From: Natronosalvus hydrolyticus
GTDB taxonomy: Archaea; Halobacteriota; Halobacteria; Halobacteriales; Natrialbaceae
Direction of reading: 5' to 3'
DNA: 64,000 nt
Assembly: GCA_025517525.1 (NCBI GenBank)
Contig: JAOPJZ010000002.1
Coordinates: 1 to 64,000 of the forward strand
The position numbers and the translations under genes are program-made. The notes under the pieces are model-generated. The model did not search any database and was not told the DNA's origin. It saw only the letters and a list, made by a program, of their open reading frames with translations. This document shows positions 16,483-25,783 of this stretch, one piece after another. Position 1 is the first letter of the stretch. Each line of letters begins with the position of its first letter.

Positions 16483-17513
16483 GCAATCTCGAGCCGATTT
16501 CACCCGAGCAGGCCGTCGAGATGTACGTCGAAGGCCGGCGTGACGAACTGAGCGCACAAACCCTCCCGTCACACATCTACCGCCTCGAGGCGTTCAAACA
16601 GTGGTGTGCTGAGGAGGAAATCGAGAACCTGAACGAGTTGACGGGCCGTGACCTGTACGCCTACCGCGTCTGGCGACGCGAAGGACAGGGTGAGGGCCGC
16701 GAGGAGGTGACGACGATTACCCTCCGCGGCCAACTCGCTACGCTCCGTGCGTTCCTTCGGTTCTGTGCCGACATCGACGGCGTACCGGAAGACCTGTTTA
16801 CGAAAGTGCCGCTGCCGACCGTTTCGGCAGCTGAAGGGGTGAGCGATTCCACCCTCGAGCCAGATCGGGCAACCGAGATACTCGATTACCTGGCGCGTCA
16901 CCACTACGCCTCGAGGAAACACGTCACGTTGCTCTTACTCTGGCATACCGGTGCTCGAGCCGGTGGTATCCGTGGGCTCGACCTTCGAGACTGTGATCTC
17001 GAAGCGGGTTCGCCCGGTCTTCAGTTCGTTCACCGACCAGAAGGTGAAACGCCATTGAAGAAGGGTGAGAAAGGGGAACGATGGAACGCCATCAGCGGCC
17101 ACGTTGCTGGCGTTTTGCAGGATTATATCGACGGACCGCGAGAGCAGGTCACCGACGATTACGACCGCGCCCCCTTGCTGACGACGAGAGCGGGCCGTCC
17201 AACTGTTTCGACGATTCGAGACACGATGTATGGGGTAACTCGTCCGTGCTGGCGCGGTGCCGAGTGCCCACACGATCGTGACCCGGAGGAGTGCGAGGCG
17301 ACGTACTACGCCAAGGCGAGCAAGTGCCCGTCCTCGAGGTCTCCGCACGACGTTCGAAGTGGGCGCGTGACTGCTTATCGTCGAGAGGATGTCCCCCGGC
17401 GAGTTGTCGGTGACCGTCTCGATGCAAGCGACGATATCCTCGATCGCCACTATGATCGGCGGAACAACCGCGAAAAGGCCGAACAGCGACGCGATTACCT
17501 TCCAGATTTGTAA
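16479..17513 (+). CDS. SNJ2-type tyrosine integrase
   Basis: A 344-residue protein. The N-terminal core-binding domain spans about 1-120. Catalytic residues: Arg160 (TGARAGG), His290 and Arg293 (PHDVR), Tyr325 (DRHYDRR). Four cysteines at 257, 263, 272 and 283, just before the HxxR box, could bind zinc, a feature I associate with this haloarchaeal integrase group. It recombines the att core with the host tRNA gene. The right core starts 49 bases after the stop. GTG start overlaps the previous stop. Confidence 0.85.
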   Translation: MSNLEPISPEQAVEMYVEGRRDELSAQTLPSHIYRLEAFKQWCAEEEIENLNELTGRDLYAYRVWRREGQGEGREEVTTITLRGQLATLRAFLRFCADIDGVPEDLFTKVPLPTVSAAEGVSDSTLEPDRATEILDYLARHHYASRKHVTLLLLWHTGARAGGIRGLDLRDCDLEAGSPGLQFVHRPEGETPLKKGEKGERWNAISGHVAGVLQDYIDGPREQVTDDYDRAPLLTTRAGRPTVSTIRDTMYGVTRPCWRGAECPHDRDPEECEATYYAKASKCPSSRSPHDVRSGRVTAYRREDVPRRVVGDRLDASDDILDRHYDRRNNREKAEQRRDYLPDL

Positions 17514-17794
17514 CCATGTTCCACGAAATCACGAACGTAGAAGCAACGCCAAAGTCCAGTCCCGGCAGGGCCCATGAATTCTGCGACGAACGGATGTGAG
17601 GAGCGAATTCGTGACTACCTGCCGGTTTGAGCCCAGAGAACGAGCGAAGCGAGTTCTCGCGGTTCATAATCCGGCAGGGCCCATGGAGGCCGCGAGCGAC
17701 AGCGAGCGGACGAAATGGAACGCTGGCGGATTTGAAGTAGATGGCGGCGAGTGAAACGAGCCGACGGCGTGGTTCACAATCCGGCAGGGCCCAT
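17514..17794 (+). repeat. Array of three att-core copies
   Basis: The 14-bp core occurs at 17,562-17,575, 17,671-17,684 and 17,781-17,794, spaced 109 and 110 bases. The last two copies extend leftward as GGTTCAtAAT and GGTTCAcAAT. A hairpin GAGAAC...GTTCTC at about 17,637-17,656 lies between the first two. The array looks like repeated insertion and loss at one tRNA-end site. Confidence 0.75.
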
Positions 17795-18177
17795 CCGCAA
17801 AAAATCCGAAGTGTGGCCGATGTCGGATCGGCTGTTTCTGACGGTTTCACCTGCTCGAAACTTTCGATTTCTGTTCCCTCCCGAGCGGCGTCTGAACCGG
17901 AACCGAACCAGTCACTGGTTGGGGGTCGTCGCTGTCTTGCGAAATTCATAGCCGAAATGGGGTGGTCGATGTGGCGGTAAGTCACGGTGCCCTCGAGGCT
18001 AACTCGACGTGTCTCCACCGTGGTGCTCATGTAAGCGAACGATTCGGTCGGGTATTCGAAAATCTCGATTCGAAATCCAACCGAAAAAAAGCGTTTGTCA
18101 GTCATCATCCAAGCGGTGGCCCTGTACATCGCTGGAGATGGGTAGCGATTCGAGGGCTGACAGTTTATTTGATCTAA
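17781..18177 (+). pseudogene. Decayed second copy of the provirus left arm
   Basis: Bases 17,781-18,058 align without gaps to 1-278 at a constant offset of 17,780, including the att core and the start of the first zinc-ribbon gene (GTG at 17,962). In this copy the first CxxC reads CLHR, and after about 18,058 the similarity stops, leaving an unrelated 38-residue tail. It marks the left edge of an older, mostly lost related provirus. Confidence 0.75.
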
Positions 18178-18263
18178 CGCACCTGCGAAATTGGACGTCG
18201 GCTAATTGCCGGGTAGAGTCTTGACAGGATTTATGATGTAATGCTGTCTCGACTTAGAAAACT

Positions 18264-21200
18264 ATGACTAACGGCCGCCGGATGTCCACCGATCGATTCT
18301 ACGGTGGGATCGAAAGTCGCTTGGAAATCCTTCTTGATTTACTCTCTCTGCTGGACGAGCCTGATGGGGAAAATGAAGGCGTATCGAGTGAACGGCTTAT
18401 CAATTGGATTCTCACCAACACGAACGCAGAGGAGCAAAGTGCCGTCGAACGCCACCTGAGTTTCATCGAGTCGATCGGTCTGATCGAGAGCGATGACGGT
18501 CGTTACAACCTCACTCGAACCGGTAACTGCTATCTGCGGGATCGAGATCCGTTAATCCTGTACAATTGCCTTCGTACCGGAGTCAAAGGCTTTGATACGA
18601 TCGTCCGCGCGTTGGCGATTGAACCGCGGACTGACGACGAACTGATGGAGCTGCTGGTCGATAAGTTCGAAGAGTGCAACATGGGAACCACCGCGGTGGC
18701 GAAGCGCCACCGAGAGTGGTTGCAGGCGATCGGATACGTCGAAAGAGTGGACGGTCAAAATCGTCTCACTAATACAGGGGAATCGGTTGCGGACCAACTT
18801 CGAGGCGTGTCCTCTCTTGACCTCGAACTCGGCTCGATCTACAAGCGGACAGAATTACACTCGAGATACGGTGGGAGTATCCAGGGTGGCATAGCGCCGT
18901 CCAACGACGAACCTGTTATTTTCTTTTTCACCGGTGGGACTGGAGAGAAACATGGCTATCGAGACGAAATTTTGTCTGATGGGACGGCGATCTACACCGG
19001 TGAAGGCCAGGTTGGCGATATGGAAATGATACGCGGAAATCGGGTGATACGAGATCACGTTGAGGAGGGAAGAGAGCTCCACTTCTTCTCGATGGAAGAC
19101 GCTGGGGTACGGCACATCGGGCAATACCTGTATGCGGGTCACTTCTTCGAGGAACTGCCCGATGCAAACGAAGAACCCAGAGAGGCGATTCGGTTCGTAC
19201 TCTCACCAGTCGGAGAAGTAGCCCCTCCCCACTCCAACGAGAAGGCTCGTCCCAAAGATGTGGAAACGCTGGAAGTGGATCTCAATTATGAAAACGATCC
19301 AACCGTCTACCAGGTTCCCGTGAAGACGGGCGACGGTCCGATCCGAACCAATTTCGACCGAACGATCGTCGAAGGCGTCGATCGAGCCCAGATCGAAGCC
19401 GTCTACGACCCGCCGGGTGACCACGACACGCTCCGTGTCTGGGGCAATCAGGCGGACGAACCAGCAGAGGAAGGTGACTACCTACTGTTCGCCAATCGCA
19501 ACGGACGACATGACGGCGAGTACACGCACCTTGCCCGCGTCGCTCACGCGACGGTTCTGGACGATGAGACGGCCGCAACGTTCACGGACGCCGTGGGCTG
19601 GGGCGAGGTCACAGACAGGATCTTCCCTCACGTCATGTTCCTCGAGCCGGTGTACGAGGCCGACTGCGACCGCGCATCAGTCTGGGACATGCTCGGTTAC
19701 GGTGGGTGGCCGAACGACACCTACAGTGCCATCAACTTCGACCGACGGGACGGAACCTTCACCGAGGAGTACGACTCGGTTCGGGCGTTCGTCGAGGAAA
19801 TCCAGGGGCGACAGCTGTATCCAGAACCAACCATGCCAGTGTACGACACACTCGAGGCAGCCTGTAACGACATTCGAACCGAACTATCGCAGGGTGGCGA
19901 CGGCGCCGACGGCGTGACCGCCCGCATCGGTGAGGCGGTCATCGAGGACTGGTCTCGAGCGCTCGACGGATTCCAGCCGTCAGACGAAGTATCTCCGGCG
20001 AGGGCGGCGACGTTCGATCAGATTCGGGCAGTCTACGAATCCATGGAAGTCGACCTCGAGACTGTGGCCGCCGACCTCGGAACAGGGACGCTCCAACCAT
20101 TTTCTGCCGCCCAGACGCTGTTCCTCGCCGTGGTGCGCAACGCCCAGGATGATCTCGACGTCCCTGGTGGACCACTCAACCAACCCAGATTGAACAGCAT
20201 CCTCCACGACAGCTACACCATCGATGAACCGGACGGGCCAGAACCACCGACGGAACCCAGTCATCCCGTCGTCGATCACCTCCGAAAGGGACAGCCAACT
20301 GTCTACAAGTTCACCGCTCCGCCCGACTACTGGCTGACGTCCGTGGAGTACGGCTCGGTCTCGTTCGAGGAAGGGGATCGCTCCCGATGGGAAAATATCG
20401 AGGCGGGTGACGTCGCCATACTTCACTCTCGCGAAGAACCGTCGACCGACGATTTCGACACCCACTCGAACGGGCTGATCGGCGTCGGGATCCTCGGTGA
20501 AACGTTCGAGAAGGACGTGCCTTGGTGGTGGGACGAACACGAGGGCAACAAGGAGTTCTCGATGGTTGTGAACTTCGACCGGTTGTTCCTCACTGGCGAC
20601 ATCGACGAGATCGATATAACCCGAGGAATCGCGGAGAAGCACCGGAACGATCCGGCGAAAATCGATCGTGAACTCGCCGTCCTCACGGAGAACTGTCTGC
20701 CGATCGATGAGGCGAACGCGATCTGTGCGGACATCTCCCAGACGGCGTTCCCCGCCCAGGGGATGTTCGCCAGATTCCGCACGGACGACGATGAGATCGA
20801 CTACGACCGACCCATCGCTCTAATCGAATCAATGGCTGACTCCCTCACCGAGGTCTCGACCATCAACGCCCACAAGCCCTTCGAGGGCGCCTTCACCAAC
20901 CACGAAGACGATATCCTGGAAGGTCTCCACTTTCCCGACGGTCAAGGTCACGAAATCCTCGAGACCATCGAAACGGCCCTCAACGCGGGCAAACACGTCC
21001 TTCTCACGGGCCCGCCGGGAACCGGCAAGACCGAAATCGCCGAACGCGTCTGCGAGCACCTCACTGACCGACATCCCTACCTCTTCTCGGACTCCGAAAT
21101 GACCACGGCCACCGCCGACTGGTCGACGTTTGACACCGTAGGTGGCTACATGCCGACCGAATCCGACGAGACCGACGGCGACCTCTCGTTCACGCCCGGA

Positions 21201-21923
21201 ATCGTGCTCAACCGGCTCAAGAACGTTCGGACGGGCGTCCAGTCGAACGAGCTCACCATCATCGACGAGCTCAATCGAGCAGACATCGACAAGGCGTTCG
21301 GCCAGCTGTTCACGTTGCTCTCGGGGCAGTCGGTTCAGTTGCCGTACACCGTCAAGGGCGAAGAGGTCGAACTGACCACCTACGAGGACGTCGACGGATC
21401 CGCGGAGCCACACCAGTACGTCGTCCCCAACTCCTGGCGGATCTTCGCGACGATGAACGCCTACGACAAGACCTCGCTCTACGAGATGAGCTACGCGTTC
21501 ATGCGCCGGTTCGCGTTCGTTCGAGTGCCGGCCCCGGAGTTTCCCGAGGGCGATTCACAGGAGGAGACGCTCGAAGTCGAACGGATCGTGAAAGACTACG
21601 CCGACGAATGGGGACTCTCCCCCGATCGGAACGAGCGCATGGCAGTCGGGAACGTCTGGCGAAAAGCCAATCACGCCGTCGACGAGCGAGCCATCGGCCC
21701 GGCGATCATCGAGGACGTCCTTCGGTACGTTACCCACCACGAAGACGAGATAAATCGGCCACTCACGCAGGCCGTCATCAGCTACATCCTGCCGCAGCTG
21801 GAAGGCGTCCCGAGGCGGGATACGATCGTTCGAAAGATCGCCGACGTCGACGAGATCGAGAGAAACCGCCTCGAACGAGCCGCCCAGGAGATGCTCCAGA
21901 TACAGCTCAGCCAGAATGAATAG
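18264..21923 (+). CDS. mcrB: McrB-type AAA+ restriction motor with multiple reader domains
   Basis: A 1219-residue protein. In order: two winged-helix-like units (about 10-95 and 100-185); an SRA/YDG-like domain (about 190-315) with FFFTGGTG and TGEGQVGDM near 245; a PUA/EVE-like region (about 340-520); a second EVE-like region (about 675-770) with WLTSVEYG and the EAGD motif. Then the AAA+ motor: Walker A GPPGTGKTE near 915, Walker B LTIIDELNRAD near 997, and McrB-type MNAYDK near 1063. It is far larger than E. coli McrB. It probably senses modified DNA and drives the McrC nuclease. It overlaps mcrC by eight bases. Confidence 0.8.
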   Translation: MTNGRRMSTDRFYGGIESRLEILLDLLSLLDEPDGENEGVSSERLINWILTNTNAEEQSAVERHLSFIESIGLIESDDGRYNLTRTGNCYLRDRDPLILYNCLRTGVKGFDTIVRALAIEPRTDDELMELLVDKFEECNMGTTAVAKRHREWLQAIGYVERVDGQNRLTNTGESVADQLRGVSSLDLELGSIYKRTELHSRYGGSIQGGIAPSNDEPVIFFFTGGTGEKHGYRDEILSDGTAIYTGEGQVGDMEMIRGNRVIRDHVEEGRELHFFSMEDAGVRHIGQYLYAGHFFEELPDANEEPREAIRFVLSPVGEVAPPHSNEKARPKDVETLEVDLNYENDPTVYQVPVKTGDGPIRTNFDRTIVEGVDRAQIEAVYDPPGDHDTLRVWGNQADEPAEEGDYLLFANRNGRHDGEYTHLARVAHATVLDDETAATFTDAVGWGEVTDRIFPHVMFLEPVYEADCDRASVWDMLGYGGWPNDTYSAINFDRRDGTFTEEYDSVRAFVEEIQGRQLYPEPTMPVYDTLEAACNDIRTELSQGGDGADGVTARIGEAVIEDWSRALDGFQPSDEVSPARAATFDQIRAVYESMEVDLETVAADLGTGTLQPFSAAQTLFLAVVRNAQDDLDVPGGPLNQPRLNSILHDSYTIDEPDGPEPPTEPSHPVVDHLRKGQPTVYKFTAPPDYWLTSVEYGSVSFEEGDRSRWENIEAGDVAILHSREEPSTDDFDTHSNGLIGVGILGETFEKDVPWWWDEHEGNKEFSMVVNFDRLFLTGDIDEIDITRGIAEKHRNDPAKIDRELAVLTENCLPIDEANAICADISQTAFPAQGMFARFRTDDDEIDYDRPIALIESMADSLTEVSTINAHKPFEGAFTNHEDDILEGLHFPDGQGHEILETIETALNAGKHVLLTGPPGTGKTEIAERVCEHLTDRHPYLFSDSEMTTATADWSTFDTVGGYMPTESDETDGDLSFTPGIVLNRLKNVRTGVQSNELTIIDELNRADIDKAFGQLFTLLSGQSVQLPYTVKGEEVELTTYEDVDGSAEPHQYVVPNSWRIFATMNAYDKTSLYEMSYAFMRRFAFVRVPAPEFPEGDSQEETLEVERIVKDYADEWGLSPDRNERMAVGNVWRKANHAVDERAIGPAIIEDVLRYVTHHEDEINRPLTQAVISYILPQLEGVPRRDTIVRKIADVDEIERNRLERAAQEMLQIQLSQNE

Positions 21924-23319
21924 AGACGAACTCCTCGCCGAACTCACCGAGGACATCCTGACCTACGCGATGCACGGATCGTTTCCCCAGAGTGAGATCG
22001 CCAGGTCGATCAAGCCGAAAGCCCTCGACGAGCGCTTCGAGGAGTACGAACTCCTGCTCGATCTCCACTTTGTACTCCAGCAAGAGGTCGTCGACTTCGT
22101 CGAGTCGCTTCCGGAACGCCTCCGGAGCATCCGCACGGAAACCAGAAACGTCTCGCGGACCCGGCGCGGAACCGTCGACGGCCGGATCAACTGGGGAGCC
22201 ACCGTCAAGCAGCGCTACTCGGAGCACCCGCGGGATCGATCCATCTTCGTTTGCGACAACCGCTCGGAGAACTACGACATCCCGGAGAACCTCGTCCTCA
22301 AGAAGCTCGTCTCGGTGATCCACCGGACCACCCGTGAGGCTGAGGAGTACCTGCGACAGGACTACGACTGGGTGACCGACACGTGGAAGGAAAACGGCGA
22401 GTTAATCGACGACCTCCAGCGCGTCGTCGAACGGAACGTCCACGTTCGGCGAATCCGTAAGCCGGACGCCTACGAGCCGACCGAGCGGATGCTGACCACG
22501 GCGGCCAACTCGCGCCACGAGATCTACCAGGACGCCGCGAAACTCCTCAGGACGCGTCGGCGCCTCTTCCGGGGTGAATCGGACGCGATCCGGCGACTCC
22601 TGGACGAGACGGCCATCGCCCCGGACGATACGGAGACGCTCTTCGAACTCTTCGTCCTCTTTCGCTTCGTCGCGACGCTCGAGGAGCTCCGGAAGACACA
22701 ACCCAACTTCCAAACCATTCGGTCCGGCCGGCAGGAGGTCGCCCGATTCGAGGGCGAGACGGAACTCGTCCTGTATCACGACACGGCCGGCGGCGACCAC
22801 GGCCTCGATTTCGTCGCCGTCCCGGACGAGGACAAAGACGAGAAAGACCTTTCTCGTACAGAGCAGGTACAACTCGTCGCCCAGGAAGTCGCGGAAAACT
22901 ACTTCGGTAAGAAGTACCGGAACACCACCGGCCGCCCCGACGTGATCGTACTCGAGATCATCGCCGGGGACGACGATCGCGAGTACCTCATCACCGAGGT
23001 GAAAAACAGCACTCGCGAGAAGACGATTCGACAGGGAATCAAAGAGACGCTCGAGTACATCGCTTTCCTGCGCGTCAACGAAGAGTTCGTCTTCGGGTCG
23101 AGGGCGGACGACGATGTAGGTGAAGTCGGTGAAGCGGATATGGACGGGGACTACTTTGGAGGCGGCTGGAACGGCATGCTGGTCGTCCAGGATCTCGATC
23201 GCGAGACCGCGTCGCTCGACGACCAGGCGGACAACGAAATCGCCATCCTGCAGGCCTCGGAGCTGGATGATGAACTGGAAAGCGTGCTCTTGAGCGCGGT
23301 CGACGGCGTTGCCGACTGA
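21916..23319 (+). CDS. mcrC: McrC-like nuclease subunit
   Basis: A 467-residue protein. The N-terminal two thirds are helical with a conserved-looking block (NWGATVKQRYSEH ... DIPENLVLKKLV), as in McrC/DUF2357 proteins. The nuclease core is near the C-terminus: RPDVIVLEI near residue 338 and ITEVKNS near 362, giving the D...ExK set. It overlaps mcrB, so the two are made together and act as a type IV restriction complex. The C-terminal 60 residues are acidic and may be a regulatory tail. Confidence 0.75.
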   Translation: MNRDELLAELTEDILTYAMHGSFPQSEIARSIKPKALDERFEEYELLLDLHFVLQQEVVDFVESLPERLRSIRTETRNVSRTRRGTVDGRINWGATVKQRYSEHPRDRSIFVCDNRSENYDIPENLVLKKLVSVIHRTTREAEEYLRQDYDWVTDTWKENGELIDDLQRVVERNVHVRRIRKPDAYEPTERMLTTAANSRHEIYQDAAKLLRTRRRLFRGESDAIRRLLDETAIAPDDTETLFELFVLFRFVATLEELRKTQPNFQTIRSGRQEVARFEGETELVLYHDTAGGDHGLDFVAVPDEDKDEKDLSRTEQVQLVAQEVAENYFGKKYRNTTGRPDVIVLEIIAGDDDREYLITEVKNSTREKTIRQGIKETLEYIAFLRVNEEFVFGSRADDDVGEVGEADMDGDYFGGGWNGMLVVQDLDRETASLDDQADNEIAILQASELDDELESVLLSAVDGVAD

Positions 23320-23327
23320 CGGTCTAT

Positions 23328-23659
23328 TAGCGAATGAAGTCGTGGAGCATCGTCTCCTCGAGCCGGTCGTTCTCCTCGACGTAGAACTGGATCGAGCGCT
23401 CGATCGCGACGAAGGAACTCTCGATGATGACCGTGAAGTGGCCGTTTCGATCGAGGAGAGCGCGGAGCTACGACCCGCGATAATTCGAGCGGGCAACGCC
23501 CGCGAGAAAGCCAGCGGCGTCGAGAAGGCGACACGCCTTCCGCAACTGGAGGGTGGCCGGATCGGAGACGTGCTCGAGGCCGACCTCCGGAATCTCGAGT
23601 TTTCGCTGGAACGCGTCCTCTGCGTCTCCGAGCGCCGCCTCGAGATCCTTCGAGGTCAC
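23328..23659 (-). pseudogene. Broken HEPN-domain toxin gene
   Basis: The GTG at 23659 begins a HEPN-like protein (MTSKDLEAALGDAEDAF ... RKACRLLDAAGFL). An in-frame TAG after residue 63 interrupts it. The same frame then resumes with a clear HEPN continuation (HFTVIIESSFVAIERSIQFY ... LHDFIR) before TAA TAG. An out-of-place stretch of about ten residues precedes the TAG, and the C-terminal third of a normal HEPN protein, which carries the RxxxxH catalytic motif, is absent. The gene overlaps its MNT partner by four bases. Confidence 0.65.
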
Positions 23660-24312
23660 TCGACCACCCCGAACACGTCGCGCTTGACCCGCCGCAGCGT
23701 CCCGCTCTCGACGAGAGGGATTCCCTCCTGCAAGATCGGGCGCAGATCCTCACCACGGTTACGAGCGCTCTCGGGCGACTCGACGAAGACCTCGAATTCG
23801 TACCGATCGCCATCGATCGGCTCTTTCTCTAGTTCCCGAACGATGTCCGACACGGTTCGTCGCGCGGAGACTACCTCCCCGTCATCGTCGAGGAGGACGA
23901 AGACGTCAACGTCGCTCGCACGATCGGCCTCGCCGCGTGCCACGCTACCGAAACAGAGGATTCCGGCGATCGACTGGATTTCCTCGTCGAGTCGCTCGAC
24001 GAATCGACGCAGCGGTTTCCGAAACTCCGCCTGCGGAATTTCGAGAAGCGGGTCGTCGGCGTCGCGAAGTCGCTGCTCGTCGATCCGGTAGAGCGTTCGG
24101 TTCCCGGCGTCGCGCCTGACGATGAGCCCCATGGACTCGAGCAGCGAGAGCGCCTTCGAGACGCTCGGGCCGCCGTATCCGGTTAGCCGCTGGAAATCAC
24201 GGTTCGAGAACTCCTCGGTTGGATTACGGGCGAGTATCTCGACGATGTCGTCCATCGCCCCGTATCGAAAGACTTGCTCGTCCGGAAACGGGAGTCGTAC
24301 TTCGATGTCCAT
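23656..24312 (-). CDS. MNT-type nucleotidyltransferase antitoxin with N-terminal wHTH
   Basis: A 218-residue protein. Residues about 20-85 are a winged helix (SNRDFQRLTGYGGPSVSKALSLLESMGL). Residues about 105-200 are a minimal nucleotidyltransferase with GSVARGEADRASDVDVFVL, the GSxxxG...DxD catalytic motif. In MNT/HEPN modules the MNT protein modifies and silences the HEPN RNase. Here the HEPN partner is broken, so the antitoxin may be an orphan. The wHTH probably binds the palindrome just upstream. Confidence 0.75.
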   Translation of the reverse strand: MDIEVRLPFPDEQVFRYGAMDDIVEILARNPTEEFSNRDFQRLTGYGGPSVSKALSLLESMGLIVRRDAGNRTLYRIDEQRLRDADDPLLEIPQAEFRKPLRRFVERLDEEIQSIAGILCFGSVARGEADRASDVDVFVLLDDDGEVVSARRTVSDIVRELEKEPIDGDRYEFEVFVESPESARNRGEDLRPILQEGIPLVESGTLRRVKRDVFGVVE

Positions 24313-24322
24313 TTGTTATGTT

Positions 24323-24350
24323 TAGTGTAACGCGTTACACTATATATAAT
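24323..24350 (-). promoter_or_regulatory. MNT promoter with 20-bp perfect palindrome
   Basis: TAGTGTAACGCGTTACACTA (24,323-24,342) is a perfect palindrome lying between the TATA element (24,341-24,350) and the MNT start at 24,312. A dimeric wHTH bound there would block transcription start, so autoregulation by the MNT protein is likely. Confidence 0.65.
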
Positions 24351-24468
24351 ATCTTCTGTTCTGGAACCGACTCAGATATTCTTTTCATTATCAACTATCG
24401 GGTGATTCCCGTTCGTTGGGTGTTGTCGACACAGAGAGGAATCCTCGAGAGGGACGATCATAGTATCC

Positions 24469-24957
24469 ATGATCGAGACGTCGAGACGTAGCGCGTTGCT
24501 AGCCGGTGCGAGTGCGGTCGGAATCGCATTGGCAGGGTGTCTGAGCGACGGAACCGAGAGCTGGGAGACGGATGAAGTGATTTCGGTGACCGCTGCGACG
24601 ATGTACAGTGGACCGAGTTGTGACTGCTGTGACGTCTACGCGGAGTATCTCGAGGACTCTCTCACGACGAACCTGGAGACAGTCGTTCCCGAAGATATCG
24701 TGGCCTTGAAGGACGACCGCGGAATCGAAACCGGCCTTCGAAGCTGTCACACCGTGGAACTGGACGACTACCTCGTCGAAGGTCACGTCCCGGCCGAAAC
24801 CGTTGCCATGCTACTCGAAGATGAGCCCGACATTTCCGGAATCGCGTTACCGGGAATGCCGGCGGGGTCACCGGGGATGGGCGGAACGAAAGATGAAACG
24901 TGGACAGTGTACGAAATCCGGCCCGGGGACGAGCCGGCAGTCTATACGGAACTGTGA
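24469..24957 (+). CDS. DUF411 metal-binding lipoprotein
   Basis: A 162-residue protein. The N-terminus has Arg-Arg and a lipobox (SRRSALLAGASAVGIALAGC), so it is probably a Tat-exported lipoprotein. The DUF411 domain shows GPSCDCC near residue 47, LRSCHT near 90, VEGHVPA near 107 and the PGMPAGSPGMG block near 128. DUF411 proteins are linked to copper handling in many bacteria and archaea. No other copper gene lies nearby. Flanked by the MNT gene and provirus debris, it may be a passenger. Confidence 0.8.
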   Translation: MIETSRRSALLAGASAVGIALAGCLSDGTESWETDEVISVTAATMYSGPSCDCCDVYAEYLEDSLTTNLETVVPEDIVALKDDRGIETGLRSCHTVELDDYLVEGHVPAETVAMLLEDEPDISGIALPGMPAGSPGMGGTKDETWTVYEIRPGDEPAVYTEL

Positions 24958-25015
24958 CCAGCGAGGGGGACCATCCATCGACGAATCGCGACGCCCTCTT
25001 GCGATAGGGTGTGAA

Positions 25016-25180
25016 ATGACTTCACTGGATACTATACTGGACCTCGAGAACGGTCAGGTGGCCTATCGAGCGAGAAAGTACGTCCACCTTTCGAAAGCGT
25101 AGTGTACGGTATCGAGAGCTATCTCGATCGGATTTAGCACGCGCCGATGCTGACAGCCCACATCGAAATTTGGCCCGACT
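25016..25180 (+). pseudogene. Remnant of the 541-residue viral protein
   Basis: The frame reads LDLENGQVAYRARKY, almost identical to the segment after the HTH of the 1586-3211 protein. After a short corrupted stretch and stop codons, VYGIESYLDRI and then a TAHIE piece follow in the right order. Several frameshifts and stops make it a fossil. It places the right-hand remains of an older provirus about 7 kb from the fossil left arm. Confidence 0.7.
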
Positions 25181-25210
25181 CGAGATTCGTTAAAAAATAG
25201 ACGACCCACT

Positions 25211-25450
25211 CACTCGAGCGACGTCGTCCAGAGCGTGTACGACCCGTGTACGCGGTCGTCGTCGTGATAGGCGACCGGTTCCTCGATTGCAGCGAGTGTG
25301 GCCTCGTCGGTCACCGCTGTGGCGAGTGCCTCGATGGGTCCCTCGAGGTTACCCTCGAAATCTTTTTCCGCGTGTTCGCGCGCTTTTGTCGTCCGTTCCG
25401 AGGACGTTCAACAATCCGAGTTTCAGTGCTTCGATTTCGTAACAGCTCAT
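25211..25450 (-). pseudogene. Frameshifted small haloarchaeal protein gene
   Basis: The ATG at 25450 gives MSCYEIEALKLGLLNVLGTDDK. Dropping one A from the AAAA run at about 25,391 lets the frame continue to a C-terminus ending in HGSYTLWTTSLE, for about 80 residues in total. Both halves are acidic and protein-like. A single-base slip, natural or a sequencing error, broke it. No family is recognised. Confidence 0.5.
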
Positions 25451-25783
25451 AGTGTTTTGGGTGGGTGATTAGAGCGTTTGATCGACGATATCGTGCCACC
25501 CGTTCTACAGGCGGTGTGAACGTGACTACATCCACACGAGTGACGGGATCACGAAGTCCGGGAAACCCCATATTTCGCTTGCTGACGAGAATCGGCGATT
25601 CCCGAACCACGTGATCCCCGAGGCGATTCACCGCGTAGCCACCCAAGGCAGCCCCCGAACACCGCCCTGAATTTGCTTATACAGAACCGAGGAAAACGTC
25701 CACGACTCAACTCGTGCGGCGGGAACGCGTTTGGATCAGATGCCGGATGGGCGATCACCGGGAAGAGACTACAACCGACCGTA
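25451..25783. other. Non-coding debris between provirus relics and cbiA
   Basis: About 330 bases with no supportable gene. A short open stretch on the plus strand near 25,570-25,668 is protein-like in composition but has no start or domain. It may be eroded coding sequence at the edge of the island. Confidence 0.4.

Noticed and set aside
17149..18129. 326-residue frame on the minus strand over the integrase end and att array
   Set aside because: It crosses the att cores and the end of the integrase and has no coding features.
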